From JBKEAJ01 sp047972135 (GTDB lineage Bacteria > Bacteroidota > Bacteroidia > Bacteroidales > Prolixibacteraceae), in the NCBI GenBank assembly GCA_047972135.1, contig JBKEAJ010000105.1:1-9346 (forward strand): a DNA stretch of 9,346 nt, written 5' to 3'. How positions within the stretch are numbered: the first letter of the stretch is position 1; every line of letters starts with the position of its first letter. The position numbers and the translations under genes were made by a program. The notes under the pieces are model-generated. The model worked only from the letters and a program-made list of their open reading frames with translations, ran no database searches and was not told the origin of the DNA. Positions 1 to 6,874 of this stretch are shown in pieces.

Positions 1-159
1 ATCGGTTGGCACAGTCACAATGTGATTGAACTCCTGAACCAACATCTCGTCTTCATGACCTTCCACAAAGATGTCACCGACAGATTCTGCAGTAAAGGCG
101 CCGGCAGTGAGGTTGCCCTGAGTTTGGCCTTCGATAGAGATATAACATGGTGTTGGCAT
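1..159 (-). CDS. hcp: Hcp, type VI secretion system tube protein (N-terminal 53 residues, runs off the window)
   Basis: The minus strand from 159 down to the window edge reads MPTPCYISIEGQTQGNLTAG, then a stretch including VEGHEDEMLVQEF and IVTVPTD. This is the characteristic N-terminus of the Hcp family found in Vibrio, Shewanella and Aeromonas. Hcp forms hexameric rings that stack into the inner tube of the type VI secretion apparatus; it is exported into target cells and also acts as an effector chaperone. The family is about 170 residues long, so roughly two thirds lies outside the window. The ATG at 157-159 is preceded by AAGGA seven bases upstream, which fixes the start. The gene stands alone here, with about 580 bp of non-coding DNA upstream holding a sigma-54 promoter and a palindrome array. 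This pattern is typical of an hcp (often hcp-vgrG) unit away from the main secretion cluster. Downstream genes are not visible. Identity is very secure; whether the full gene is intact cannot be judged. Confidence 0.95.
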   Translation of the reverse strand, partial: MPTPCYISIEGQTQGNLTAGAFTAESVGDIFVEGHEDEMLVQEFNHIVTVPTD

Positions 160-214
160 GATAAATTCCTTTTTAAAAATTCAAAGAGGTTTTGGATAAA
201 CCTGTTTGATGAAG

Positions 215-230
215 AGCAACTCTCATGCCA
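215..230 (-). promoter_or_regulatory. Sigma-54 (RpoN) -24/-12 promoter of hcp
   Basis: The minus strand reads TGGCATG-AGAG-TTGCT. This matches the sigma-54 consensus TGGCAYR-N4-TTGCW at every defined position, with correct -24 GG to -12 GC spacing. Transcription would begin near position 204, giving a leader of about 45 bases before the hcp ATG at 159. Sigma-54 control of hcp operons together with the activator VasH is established in Vibrio cholerae; its application here is inferred from the match. Confidence 0.88.
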
Positions 231-278
231 AAATGTAACATACTGATTTATAATGAATACATAAAATGCCTTTTTATG

Positions 279-339
279 CTGGGCAATTTATTGCCCAGTT
301 CCGGGCAATTTTTTGCTCAGCGGGCAATTTTTTGCCCAA
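279..339. repeat. Three tandem 20-bp palindromes, candidate enhancer sites (UAS) for a sigma-54 activator
   Basis: Three copies of one palindrome lie side by side. Copy 1 (279-298) is CTGGGCAA-TTTA-TTGCCCAG, a perfect 8-bp inverted repeat. Copy 2 (301-320) is CCGGGCAA-TTTT-TTGCTCAG. Copy 3 (320-339) is GCGGGCAA-TTTT-TTGCCCAA. Start-to-start spacings are 22 and 19 bp, about two helical turns, so all three face the same side of the DNA. They lie about 50-110 bp upstream of the -24 element of the hcp sigma-54 promoter, the usual place for bacterial enhancer-binding proteins. A VasH-like activator is the likely ligand, but that is inference. They lack the U-run and context of terminators. Confidence 0.75.
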
Positions 340-668
340 CAAACATTCAGATTTTTGATGGTGCGCAGCGACCTTAGATGAAATCATTCTCCTACCGCCT
401 TTAAAGCACACGCTTCCTGTTTAGCAAAGCAAAGATGAATACCTACGTAATTTAGGACGTTTGTTTAAATACTGTAGACAAAAATATGAAAGACATCCCC
501 AAAGGTCACTTTGACATTTAAAATACAACACATTGAAAATCATAAATAATTTGTCAAACAAGGTCGTGCATTCCAATTGGAACTTCAGAGTAAAGTATGT
601 TCAATGGAACGCAAAACTCGGAGGAAAGGTCGGTCTTTAGCAAAATTTGTTATATGATTAACGTTAAA
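340..668. other. Intergenic stretch without a recognisable gene
   Basis: No open reading frame with a ribosome site or a recognisable product is present on either strand, and I see no RNA gene. It separates the hcp enhancer array from the terminator of the large lipoprotein gene. The only structure noticed is a perfect 12-bp palindrome TTCCAATTGGAA at 571-582, a similar imperfect one GTTC-AATG-GAAC at 599-610, and a TTTGACA/TGTCAAA inverted pair at 510-516 and 552-558. All could be chance in AT-rich DNA. Confidence 0.5.
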
Positions 669-708
669 AAAATAAATGCCACCTGGGATTATAGGCGGCA
701 TTTATTTT
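664..708 (-). terminator. Rho-independent terminator of the Ig-like lipoprotein gene
   Basis: AAAATAAATGCC (669-680) pairs perfectly with GGCATTTATTTT (697-708), and the inner CCT/AGG extends the stem across one mismatch around a loop of about 8 bases. Read on the minus strand the hairpin lies 36 bp after the TAG of the lipoprotein gene and is followed by a run of seven T, a classic intrinsic terminator. A shorter T-run on the plus strand could make it weakly bidirectional. Confidence 0.9.
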
Positions 709-743
709 GCTATTACTCTAGATTGAGCCAATAGTGAATAATT

Positions 744-3700
744 CTAGAAGTTCCTATCCTCTAATGTACAAACTGAAGTACCAACTAACGGTACGGTGAT
801 GACACAATCAACATCAAGATAGTTTTCACTGCTTAGTCCTTGGTTAGTTGCAGATAAGCCTTCGTGACTAAGTACCTTTGCCTTGACATTCAAGCGCAGC
901 ACATTACTGCTGTCCAGTGCGACTGATAGTAGTCCAGCATCAGTACTATGCCAATCCGCTTCTGCAGTTACATCTTGAACAGAACCATCCGAGTAGAAAC
1001 CGATGGCTTTGACTCTTGGGGGATTACCCAACAAACCCAAGAGATTGATATAGGATCCGCTGCTATCACTTATGCCATCACCATCTACATCCATCGTAAC
1101 TCGGAGACGCTGAACAACCGCATTATTCACAGTTGCAGTAACAATATTGCTACTGACACCAGCCAAACTTGCCATGATGTTACTTGTCCCAATATCGACG
1201 GACTGCGCCTTACCCTTGTTGTCTATGGTTATCACTGAGGTACTACTACTAAACCAAGCAACTTGGTTAGTAACCACTTGGATGTTACCGTCACTGTAGC
1301 TAGCGGTAGCGGTAAACTGCAGTGAGTTTCCAAGTGCAATAGTATTCGTCGGAGCCACAATCGTCATTGCTGTTATCTCGGCGGCCGTAATGGTGAGATT
1401 CAGATCATTACTTTGAATTCCACTCATACCGGCACTAACAGTAACATCTCCAACATTCACTCCAAAGACCAACCCATTTTCATCAACAGTAGCAACTCCA
1501 GTGTCGCTACTGACCCAGAAAACGTTAGAAGATAAATCCTGTTGACTACCATCAGAGTAATGACCAATTGCACTGAGTTGACTTTGAGTTCCTTTGGCAA
1601 AACCGAGCAGTGTAGTACTGATATTTATGCTATCAAGCGTAGCTGCTGTTACAGTGAGCGTGACGCCATTGCTACTTTCTCCCTGATAATTTGCTGTAAC
1701 AACAGCAGCTCCCGCTTGTGATCCACTTGCTTTTCCCTGTGCATCAACTGTAACAATTGTAATATTATTACTATTCCAACCCACCTGATCTGTGACATTT
1801 CGGTTACTACCATCAGAATAGCTTGCCATTGCCGTAAACTGGGTTGATGTTCCTGCTGCAATACTACTGGCTTGAGAGGTGATTTGTAGGCCGGTGATCA
1901 TGGCATTACTCACAGTAATAGAGACAGCATTACTAAAGATGCCATCTTTCGACGCTGTGATAGAAGCACTTCCTAAAGCCACTGAACTCAACATGCCACT
2001 TCCACTGACAGTCACAACCGAAGGGGAGGAAGTGTTCCAGCTAACCTGATTGCTTATATTCTGGCTACTACCATCAGAATAACTTGCAATTGCCTGAAGC
2101 TGGCCATTAGTACCCATAGGTAGGTCGACACTCCCTGGCAACACCTGAATGTGAGTCATCGTGGCAGATGTCACATTCAGAGAAGCCTGGTTACTTTGTA
2201 CACCATTGAAACTTGCACTAATGCTCGTATTTCCTGACGAGTTAGCAGATACAAGTCCGGAAACAACAGTCGCAACACTTGTCTCTGTACTATTCCAAGA
2301 GGCTTGATTGGTGATGTCCTTGGTACTGTTATCACTGAAGTGTGCAATTACAGTAAACTGACGTTCGGTCCCGACGGCAAGACTGCTACTCGCAGGAGTG
2401 ACCTGTAGAGATGATACTGTAGCTGCACTCACATTAACCATCAAGTCATTGCTACGCACTCCGTCTAGTGAAGCTTGAATAAGGGTTTGCCCCGCCTCAA
2501 CACCAGCTAAAACGCCAGTATTGGTAACAGTTGCAATACTGGTATCATCACTGTGCCAAGCAACTTGTGATGAAATAATCTGAGTAGAACCGTCAGAATA
2601 GCTAGCAGTAGCTGTCAGTTGACTCTCAACGCCTTTTGCTAAGGTTATTGAATTAGGTGTGATTTGTAGTTGGGTGATTGTAGCTGTCGTGACCACTAAA
2701 TTAACGTCGTTACTTATCACACCATTCATGGTGGCAGATATAGCACTAGTACCGATTGACTGCGCCGTCACCACCCCCTTGGTTGATACAGTTGCAACAC
2801 CTGTATTACTACTACTCCAACTCACTTGAGTGCTGATGTCCTGAGTAGACCCATCACTGAATGTGGCCAACGCTGTAAACTGTACCGTTGAACCTTTCGC
2901 TATACTGGCAGTCCCGGGAGTTAACTGAATTGTACTGAGAGTGGCTGTCGTTACTTTAAGCAGAGCATTATTGCTTGAGACGCCGGCATAAATGGCATTA
3001 ATCGTAGTTTCACCACTTGCCAGAGTCATTGCAATACCAGTGGGGCCAACCGTTGCTACAGCAGAATTACTGCTATTCCAACTCACATGTGCACTGACAT
3101 CTTGGCTACTATTGTCGCTGAAAGTTGCGATTGCCTTAAACTGCTTATTTAAACCTGCTGCAACTGATATACCAGTAGGGCTAAGTTGTAATTTGGTCAC
3201 AACGGCATCAGTCACTAATAGCTGTGCCGGGTTGCTGCTGACACCATTTAAACTGGCTGAAACGATTACACTACCAGCTACTACTCCTGTTACACGTCCT
3301 TGCGGACTTACTGTAGCAATAGACGTATTCGAACTCTGCCATGCAACAACATCGCTGACATCTTGGCTACTGTCATCCGAATAGGTTGCAACAGCCGTGA
3401 AACCAGTCTCCGAGCCTACAGCAATACTGCTTTTTGCCGGTGTTATCTGCAACTCCAGCACCGTTGCACTGGTAATTGTCATGGTCAAAGTATTACTGCT
3501 TAAATTCGAAAAATGGGCCTGAATATTGGCAATTCCCACTCCATTCGCAACAGCAGTGCCAGTGGCATTAATAGCAAGAACCCCAAAATCATTATTATCC
3601 CAACTAACCCTATCTGATACATCTTCACTCGACCCATCAGAGTATGTTGCCGTAGCGGTCAACTGAGTTTGTGTTCCGACCGCTAGCTTGGTACTTCCGG

Positions 3701-5402
3701 CACTTATCTGTAATTGAGTAGCAGTAGCATCTGTGATTTTCAGCGATACAGCATTAGAAATCACACCGTTGTAGTTAGCCGTTACTTCGGCCACTCCTTT
3801 GGCAACTGCATTCAACACCCCTTTAGAACTGATAGTTGCCACAGCTAAATCACTGGATTGCCATGAAACCTGAGCACTTATATCCTGGCTGCTACCGTCT
3901 GAAAACTTGGCTACCGCATGAAATTGCTGACTCAGCCCGGCTGGCAAAGATAATGAACCTGGTGTGACAATCAATTCACTGATAGTAGCATCGGATACGG
4001 TCAAGGTCGCGGTATTACTTTTGACACCGTCCAGAGTTGCACTTATAAGTGCTTTTCCCACAGCAACACCTGAAGCAGTTCCGGAGGTACTAATAAGAAC
4101 CTTGTTAGTGTCATCACTCAACCAAGCAACTTGATTGGTGACATTCCTCGTAGTGCTGTCAGAGAAAGTGGCAACTGCTGAAAATTGCGTGGAGGTTCCC
4201 ATTGAAATTGTCGATTTGGCTGGGGATATCTGTATCTTTGTCACCATCGCAGATGACACATTTACAACTACCCCGTTACTCGTCACCCCATCTAATCTAG
4301 CGTTAATTACACTAGAACCCATCGTTAAGGCTTTTAGCAAACCTATATCACTTATTTCAACGATACTTGGCTCACTGCTAAGCCACTGCACATTAGTAGA
4401 AATATCTTGCCGACTTCCATCTGAAAACAGAGCAATAGCCACTAGTTGTTCTGTTAATCCCATAGGTAAATTCAAGTTCGCGGGTGTTACTTGAATCCTA
4501 GTAATAGTGGCATCAGTTACTGATAATATCGCGTTATTGCTGTCAATTCCCTGGTAACTCGCAGATATAGTCGCTCCTCCTTTAGACACCCCAATTGCCA
4601 CACCTTGTGGGTTAATTGTCACTATATCAGTCGAAGAGCTACTCCAATCCGCCATTTGAGAAACATCTTGGGTTTTGCCATCTGTAAAGGTCAAGATAGC
4701 GGTAAAGGGGGCACTGGTCCCCATTGCAATACTGGATGATGCTGGGGAGATTTGTAGTTTTGCCGCTACAGCGTCTGTTATTGTTATTTTCAATGCATTA
4801 CTGGTAACACCCGTAATAGAACCTGACACAGTACTGGCTCCCATTTTAAGCCCGTTTGCCAAGCCATTCTCAGAAACACTTACGATTGCGTTGTCTGAAG
4901 AAGACCACTCTGTTTGAGTTGTTACATCAATAGCACTACCATCAGAGAATGTTGCTATGGCACTCAATTGACTTTGAGTTCCAATTGGAAAAGAGTTCTG
5001 GGCTGCGGAAACCTGCAACTCAGTTACTATTGCAGAAGTGACGACTATTTCAATTTGATTGCTTTTTACACTAGCTAGTGATGCCGAGATCCTGCTAACA
5101 CCTTGTGAAGTGCCTTTAGCTAACCCTACTGAATTTATTTCAACAACTGAATTGACTGATGAGTGCCATTTTACCTCTTGACTGATATCCTTTTGGCTCC
5201 CATCTGCATAATTAGCAATAGCCTTAAACGGTAGTGTAAATCCAACTGGAAGCCAGTCTTTTGTAGTGCCAGAGCTATTTTGTTGAGACGAAATCTGAAT
5301 ACTCTCAATAATTAGGTGGTCATTAGTCACTAAGTTCGTTTCATTTCCATTGCCACATGCACTTAGAATGATGACAAATAAGCATATAAGTATATTCCGC
5401 AT
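744..5402 (-). CDS. Giant outer-membrane lipoprotein with 17 bacterial Ig-like (Big_2) domains, probable surface stalk or adhesin
   Basis: The protein has 1552 residues. The N-terminus is a lipoprotein signal, MRNILICLFVIILSAC, with lipobox LSAC and lipidated Cys16. The next residue is Gly, not Asp, so sorting to the outer membrane is expected. Domain 1 (about 32-125) is a divergent Ig-like unit. Domains 2-16 (126-1430) repeat every 87 residues (one of 86) with the pattern YSDGSxQDVSxxVxWxSS, ATV, G, ISAS, GVxSN, VTxA. This is typical of the Big_2 fold seen in invasin- and intimin-type surface proteins. Domain 17 (1431-1552) is degenerate. It contains DVDGDGISD (1438-1446), a DxDxDGxxD calcium loop, and the only cysteine pair of the mature chain beyond the lipid site (1533, 1545). 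No catalytic or ligand domain is seen, so a length-giving stalk is the natural reading. The ATG at 5400-5402 has AAAGG about nine bases upstream. The gene lies 80 bp after the OmpA-like gene on the same strand, so cotranscription is likely, and a terminator follows. Function in adhesion is inferred. Confidence 0.9.
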   Translation of the reverse strand: MRNILICLFVIILSACGNGNETNLVTNDHLIIESIQISSQQNSSGTTKDWLPVGFTLPFKAIANYADGSQKDISQEVKWHSSVNSVVEINSVGLAKGTSQGVSRISASLASVKSNQIEIVVTSAIVTELQVSAAQNSFPIGTQSQLSAIATFSDGSAIDVTTQTEWSSSDNAIVSVSENGLANGLKMGASTVSGSITGVTSNALKITITDAVAAKLQISPASSSIAMGTSAPFTAILTFTDGKTQDVSQMADWSSSSTDIVTINPQGVAIGVSKGGATISASYQGIDSNNAILSVTDATITRIQVTPANLNLPMGLTEQLVAIALFSDGSRQDISTNVQWLSSEPSIVEISDIGLLKALTMGSSVINARLDGVTSNGVVVNVSSAMVTKIQISPAKSTISMGTSTQFSAVATFSDSTTRNVTNQVAWLSDDTNKVLISTSGTASGVAVGKALISATLDGVKSNTATLTVSDATISELIVTPGSLSLPAGLSQQFHAVAKFSDGSSQDISAQVSWQSSDLAVATISSKGVLNAVAKGVAEVTANYNGVISNAVSLKITDATATQLQISAGSTKLAVGTQTQLTATATYSDGSSEDVSDRVSWDNNDFGVLAINATGTAVANGVGIANIQAHFSNLSSNTLTMTITSATVLELQITPAKSSIAVGSETGFTAVATYSDDSSQDVSDVVAWQSSNTSIATVSPQGRVTGVVAGSVIVSASLNGVSSNPAQLLVTDAVVTKLQLSPTGISVAAGLNKQFKAIATFSDNSSQDVSAHVSWNSSNSAVATVGPTGIAMTLASGETTINAIYAGVSSNNALLKVTTATLSTIQLTPGTASIAKGSTVQFTALATFSDGSTQDISTQVSWSSSNTGVATVSTKGVVTAQSIGTSAISATMNGVISNDVNLVVTTATITQLQITPNSITLAKGVESQLTATASYSDGSTQIISSQVAWHSDDTSIATVTNTGVLAGVEAGQTLIQASLDGVRSNDLMVNVSAATVSSLQVTPASSSLAVGTERQFTVIAHFSDNSTKDITNQASWNSTETSVATVVSGLVSANSSGNTSISASFNGVQSNQASLNVTSATMTHIQVLPGSVDLPMGTNGQLQAIASYSDGSSQNISNQVSWNTSSPSVVTVSGSGMLSSVALGSASITASKDGIFSNAVSITVSNAMITGLQITSQASSIAAGTSTQFTAMASYSDGSNRNVTDQVGWNSNNITIVTVDAQGKASGSQAGAAVVTANYQGESSNGVTLTVTAATLDSINISTTLLGFAKGTQSQLSAIGHYSDGSQQDLSSNVFWVSSDTGVATVDENGLVFGVNVGDVTVSAGMSGIQSNDLNLTITAAEITAMTIVAPTNTIALGNSLQFTATASYSDGNIQVVTNQVAWFSSSTSVITIDNKGKAQSVDIGTSNIMASLAGVSSNIVTATVNNAVVQRLRVTMDVDGDGISDSSGSYINLLGLLGNPPRVKAIGFYSDGSVQDVTAEADWHSTDAGLLSVALDSSNVLRLNVKAKVLSHEGLSATNQGLSSENYLDVDCVITVPLVGTSVCTLEDRNF
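1113..5027 (-). repeat. Array of 15 Ig-like coding repeats, period 261 bp
   Basis: Residues 126-1430 of the lipoprotein consist of 15 head-to-tail units of 87 codons, with one 86-codon unit (domain 12). The units are clearly homologous in protein but well diverged in DNA, with no long identical stretches seen. The array therefore seems old and stable rather than recently expanded. The residue after the conserved G-x-x-x-Q position alternates Leu/Phe over domains 2-5 and 10-16, which hints at growth by two-domain duplication. Confidence 0.88.
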
Positions 5403-5482
5403 AGTTTTAAGCCTTTTTCAGACAATAACCAATCAACTGTTGACGATTCACTAGCATGTACCTTTGACGAGAGAAAAACTTA
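5403..5482 (-). other. Short gap between the barrel gene and the lipoprotein gene
   Basis: These 80 bases hold no terminator hairpin and no convincing promoter, which fits transcription of the two genes as one unit. A perfect 11-bp palindrome TCAAC-T-GTTGA lies at 5433-5443. It may be chance or a processing or operator site. Confidence 0.4.
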
Positions 5483-6076
5483 TCAAATGAATTTATAAAT
5501 AATGCTAATATACACTTGATTAAGTTGGGTTTCTTCTCCACCAAATTCACTTACCCACTGATAGGCAAATCTTACCTGCCAGTCAGTAATAAATTCATAG
5601 TCGACTCCAGTTGACACTGTTGGCGAAAAACCATTCTCTTTATACTCATCTGATTTTGAATAATTTTCTTGATGACCATAAAATTTTTTTGACCACCTCA
5701 AACCACCAGCTTTAAAAAACAAACTAGCATCATTAGAAAAAACCCAAGTTCCTTTTAAAGCAACATCAACTCCAGAAATCTCCGTTTTATCTGCTACAAT
5801 AAAAACACCTTCATAGGAACCGAAATCCTGATACCCTATTTCAATAGCTAGATAATCAGTAAAGTTAACACCAATGAAAGCTCCATAACTTGTGTCATTG
5901 TCATCGCAGCTTAAATAAAGTTCTGAGCAGGTATCACGATTGAAAGTGTAACCTAAACTAGCACCGATATAAGCTCGATCTTTTCCACTTGACTCTACTT
6001 CTTTTGCACTGGTTACACTCGAATTAATATAAAGTGTTATCAAAACGAAAAGAATACAATATCCATTAATTTTCAT
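5483..6076 (-). CDS. OmpA-like eight-strand outer-membrane beta-barrel protein
   Basis: The product is 197 residues from the ATG at 6074-6076. That start is chosen because GGAG lies seven bases upstream and a signal peptide follows at once. An in-frame ATG at 6106 has neither. Residues 1-24 (MKINGYCILF...SVTSA) form a Sec signal with probable cleavage after Ala24. The mature part has alternating amphipathic strands such as AYIGASLGYTF, YGAFIGVNFTDYLAIEIGYQ, VDVALKGTWVF, ASLFFKAGGLRW, TVSTGVDYEF and WQVRFAYQWV, ending in VYISIIYKFI. This fits the OmpA-type transmembrane barrel family, with no peptidoglycan-binding domain. Cys50 and Cys57 probably form a disulfide in an extracellular or periplasmic loop. 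The usual terminal Phe is followed by one extra Ile, which is slightly unusual. The gene sits directly upstream of the giant Ig-like lipoprotein gene. A partner role in anchoring or displaying it is conceivable but unproven. Confidence 0.82.
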   Translation of the reverse strand: MKINGYCILFVLITLYINSSVTSAKEVESSGKDRAYIGASLGYTFNRDTCSELYLSCDDNDTSYGAFIGVNFTDYLAIEIGYQDFGSYEGVFIVADKTEISGVDVALKGTWVFSNDASLFFKAGGLRWSKKFYGHQENYSKSDEYKENGFSPTVSTGVDYEFITDWQVRFAYQWVSEFGGEETQLNQVYISIIYKFI

Positions 6077-6142
6077 GATGTTACTCCATGTAATTGTAGA
6101 TTCCATTAATAAACGGAACGACGTCCATTGCGCTGTTTATTA

Positions 6143-6170
6143 CTATTAGGTATAGATACAATTTAAGCAA
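6143..6170 (-). promoter_or_regulatory. Weak sigma-70-like promoter candidate for the barrel/lipoprotein unit
   Basis: On the minus strand TTGCTT (6170-6165) and TAATAG (6148-6143) are separated by 16 bp, placing a start near 6136 and a leader of about 60 bases before the ATG at 6076. The match is only moderate, and an overlapping alternative (TTGCAT, TATACC) exists. The surrounding 6077-6288 stretch has no gene. Confidence 0.3.
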
Positions 6171-6218
6171 ATGCAAGAAAACTAAGAAATTTATTTTTAA
6201 GGCCACTTTTTTATTGTG

Positions 6219-6232
6219 GTCAATAAATTGAC
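6219..6232. promoter_or_regulatory. 14-bp perfect palindrome upstream of the barrel gene
   Basis: GTCAAT-AA-ATTGAC lies about 145 bp upstream of the barrel-protein start and 50 bp upstream of the candidate -35. It has the form of a dimeric regulator site. No specific regulator is recognised. Confidence 0.35.
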
Positions 6233-6288
6233 GGACTGAGTATTTAGATAGTATAAAGAACATTACTAAATAAGTGTTCCTAATACTG

Positions 6289-6683
6289 TCACATTTCTGC
6301 TGTGCCGGGCCTGCTGCCAGGAAATGGTGAAACCGTTTCCATAAATCGCCCCCCCTGCTGAGGAGTTCCCGCATTGTCTTGCAACAATGATTACGTCTTA
6401 GCGTTTCATGCATCGCCAGCCATAAGCGCTCTATCTTGTAAACCCAAGGTGAGTATACAGGTAGCCTGGACTTGGAATTGTGCTTAAGCCTGGCAAGCGT
6501 TTTACGGCTCTTGTGAATGATGTAATGCTCCAGAATGAGCATTAATCTTTGCGGTAATTGGCGATAAACAGCTCAAATGCCTTTCTGTTGCTCTTTGGAC
6601 ATCCGATCAGACACTATCTTGCGATTTAAGCCAATATCGATTTCATCCTCATAAAATACTGGGTATTCTGCACTACGATGAGC
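6289..6683 (-). pseudogene. Decayed IS630-family transposase remnant
   Basis: Pieces of an IS630 (DDE_3) transposase can be read in shifting minus-strand frames. Positions 6683-6636 give AHRSAEYPVFYEDEIDIGLN, which contains the first catalytic Asp region (EDE). Short pieces like QQKG and ELFIANYRKD follow, showing that about 40 or more residues are missing. From 6542 the frame reads LILEHYIIHKSRKT, then PVYSPWVYKIERLWLAMHET, which is the family's DNYIIHKSR and SPWVNxIERLW region. The second catalytic Asp is replaced by Glu (codon 6528-6530); the Glu of IERLW (6429-6431) remains. A frameshift at a run of seven C (6349-6355) separates this from the original C-terminus, METVSPFPGSRPGTAEM, whose TGA is at 6289-6291. 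An apparent 153-residue reading frame (6542-6081) is a chimera of this remnant and non-coding DNA and should not be treated as a gene. The element is certainly inactive; its ends are not recognisable. Confidence 0.85.
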
Positions 6684-6874
6684 GCCCCATCAGGAGGGAA
6701 ACGCACACCGATCGCAACATTAATTGATGGAAAACGTCTTTGAGCTGAAAAGAATCTAACCCAAACCTAATCTGACAACGGCACATTAAGAATCGGGTAA
6801 CTGTCAGATAAGGTCAGAGTTAGTACAACCAAACAACGAACATTAGCGAGCCTTAGTACTTGTTATCGAAAGCT
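6684..6874. other. Gene-free stretch between the IS630 remnant and the diguanylate cyclase
   Basis: No gene is seen. An 8-bp inverted repeat, ATCTGACA (6770-6777) and TGTCAGAT (6802-6809), encloses 24 bases. It lacks a T-run, so it is not a standard terminator for the cyclase gene that ends at 6875. It could be a remnant end of the decayed insertion sequence. Confidence 0.45.

Noticed and set aside
22..246. 74-codon plus-strand reading frame at the left edge
   Set aside because: It is antisense to the clearly identified hcp start and its sigma-54 promoter and has no recognisable product.
279..339. CRISPR-like array
   Set aside because: Three palindromic units are nearly contiguous with no spacers of 25-40 bp and no cas genes; the sigma-54 context explains them better.
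2992..3384. 130-codon plus-strand frame, like several others inside the Ig-like gene
   Set aside because: These are shadows of the repetitive lipoprotein gene on the opposite strand, without ribosome sites or known motifs.
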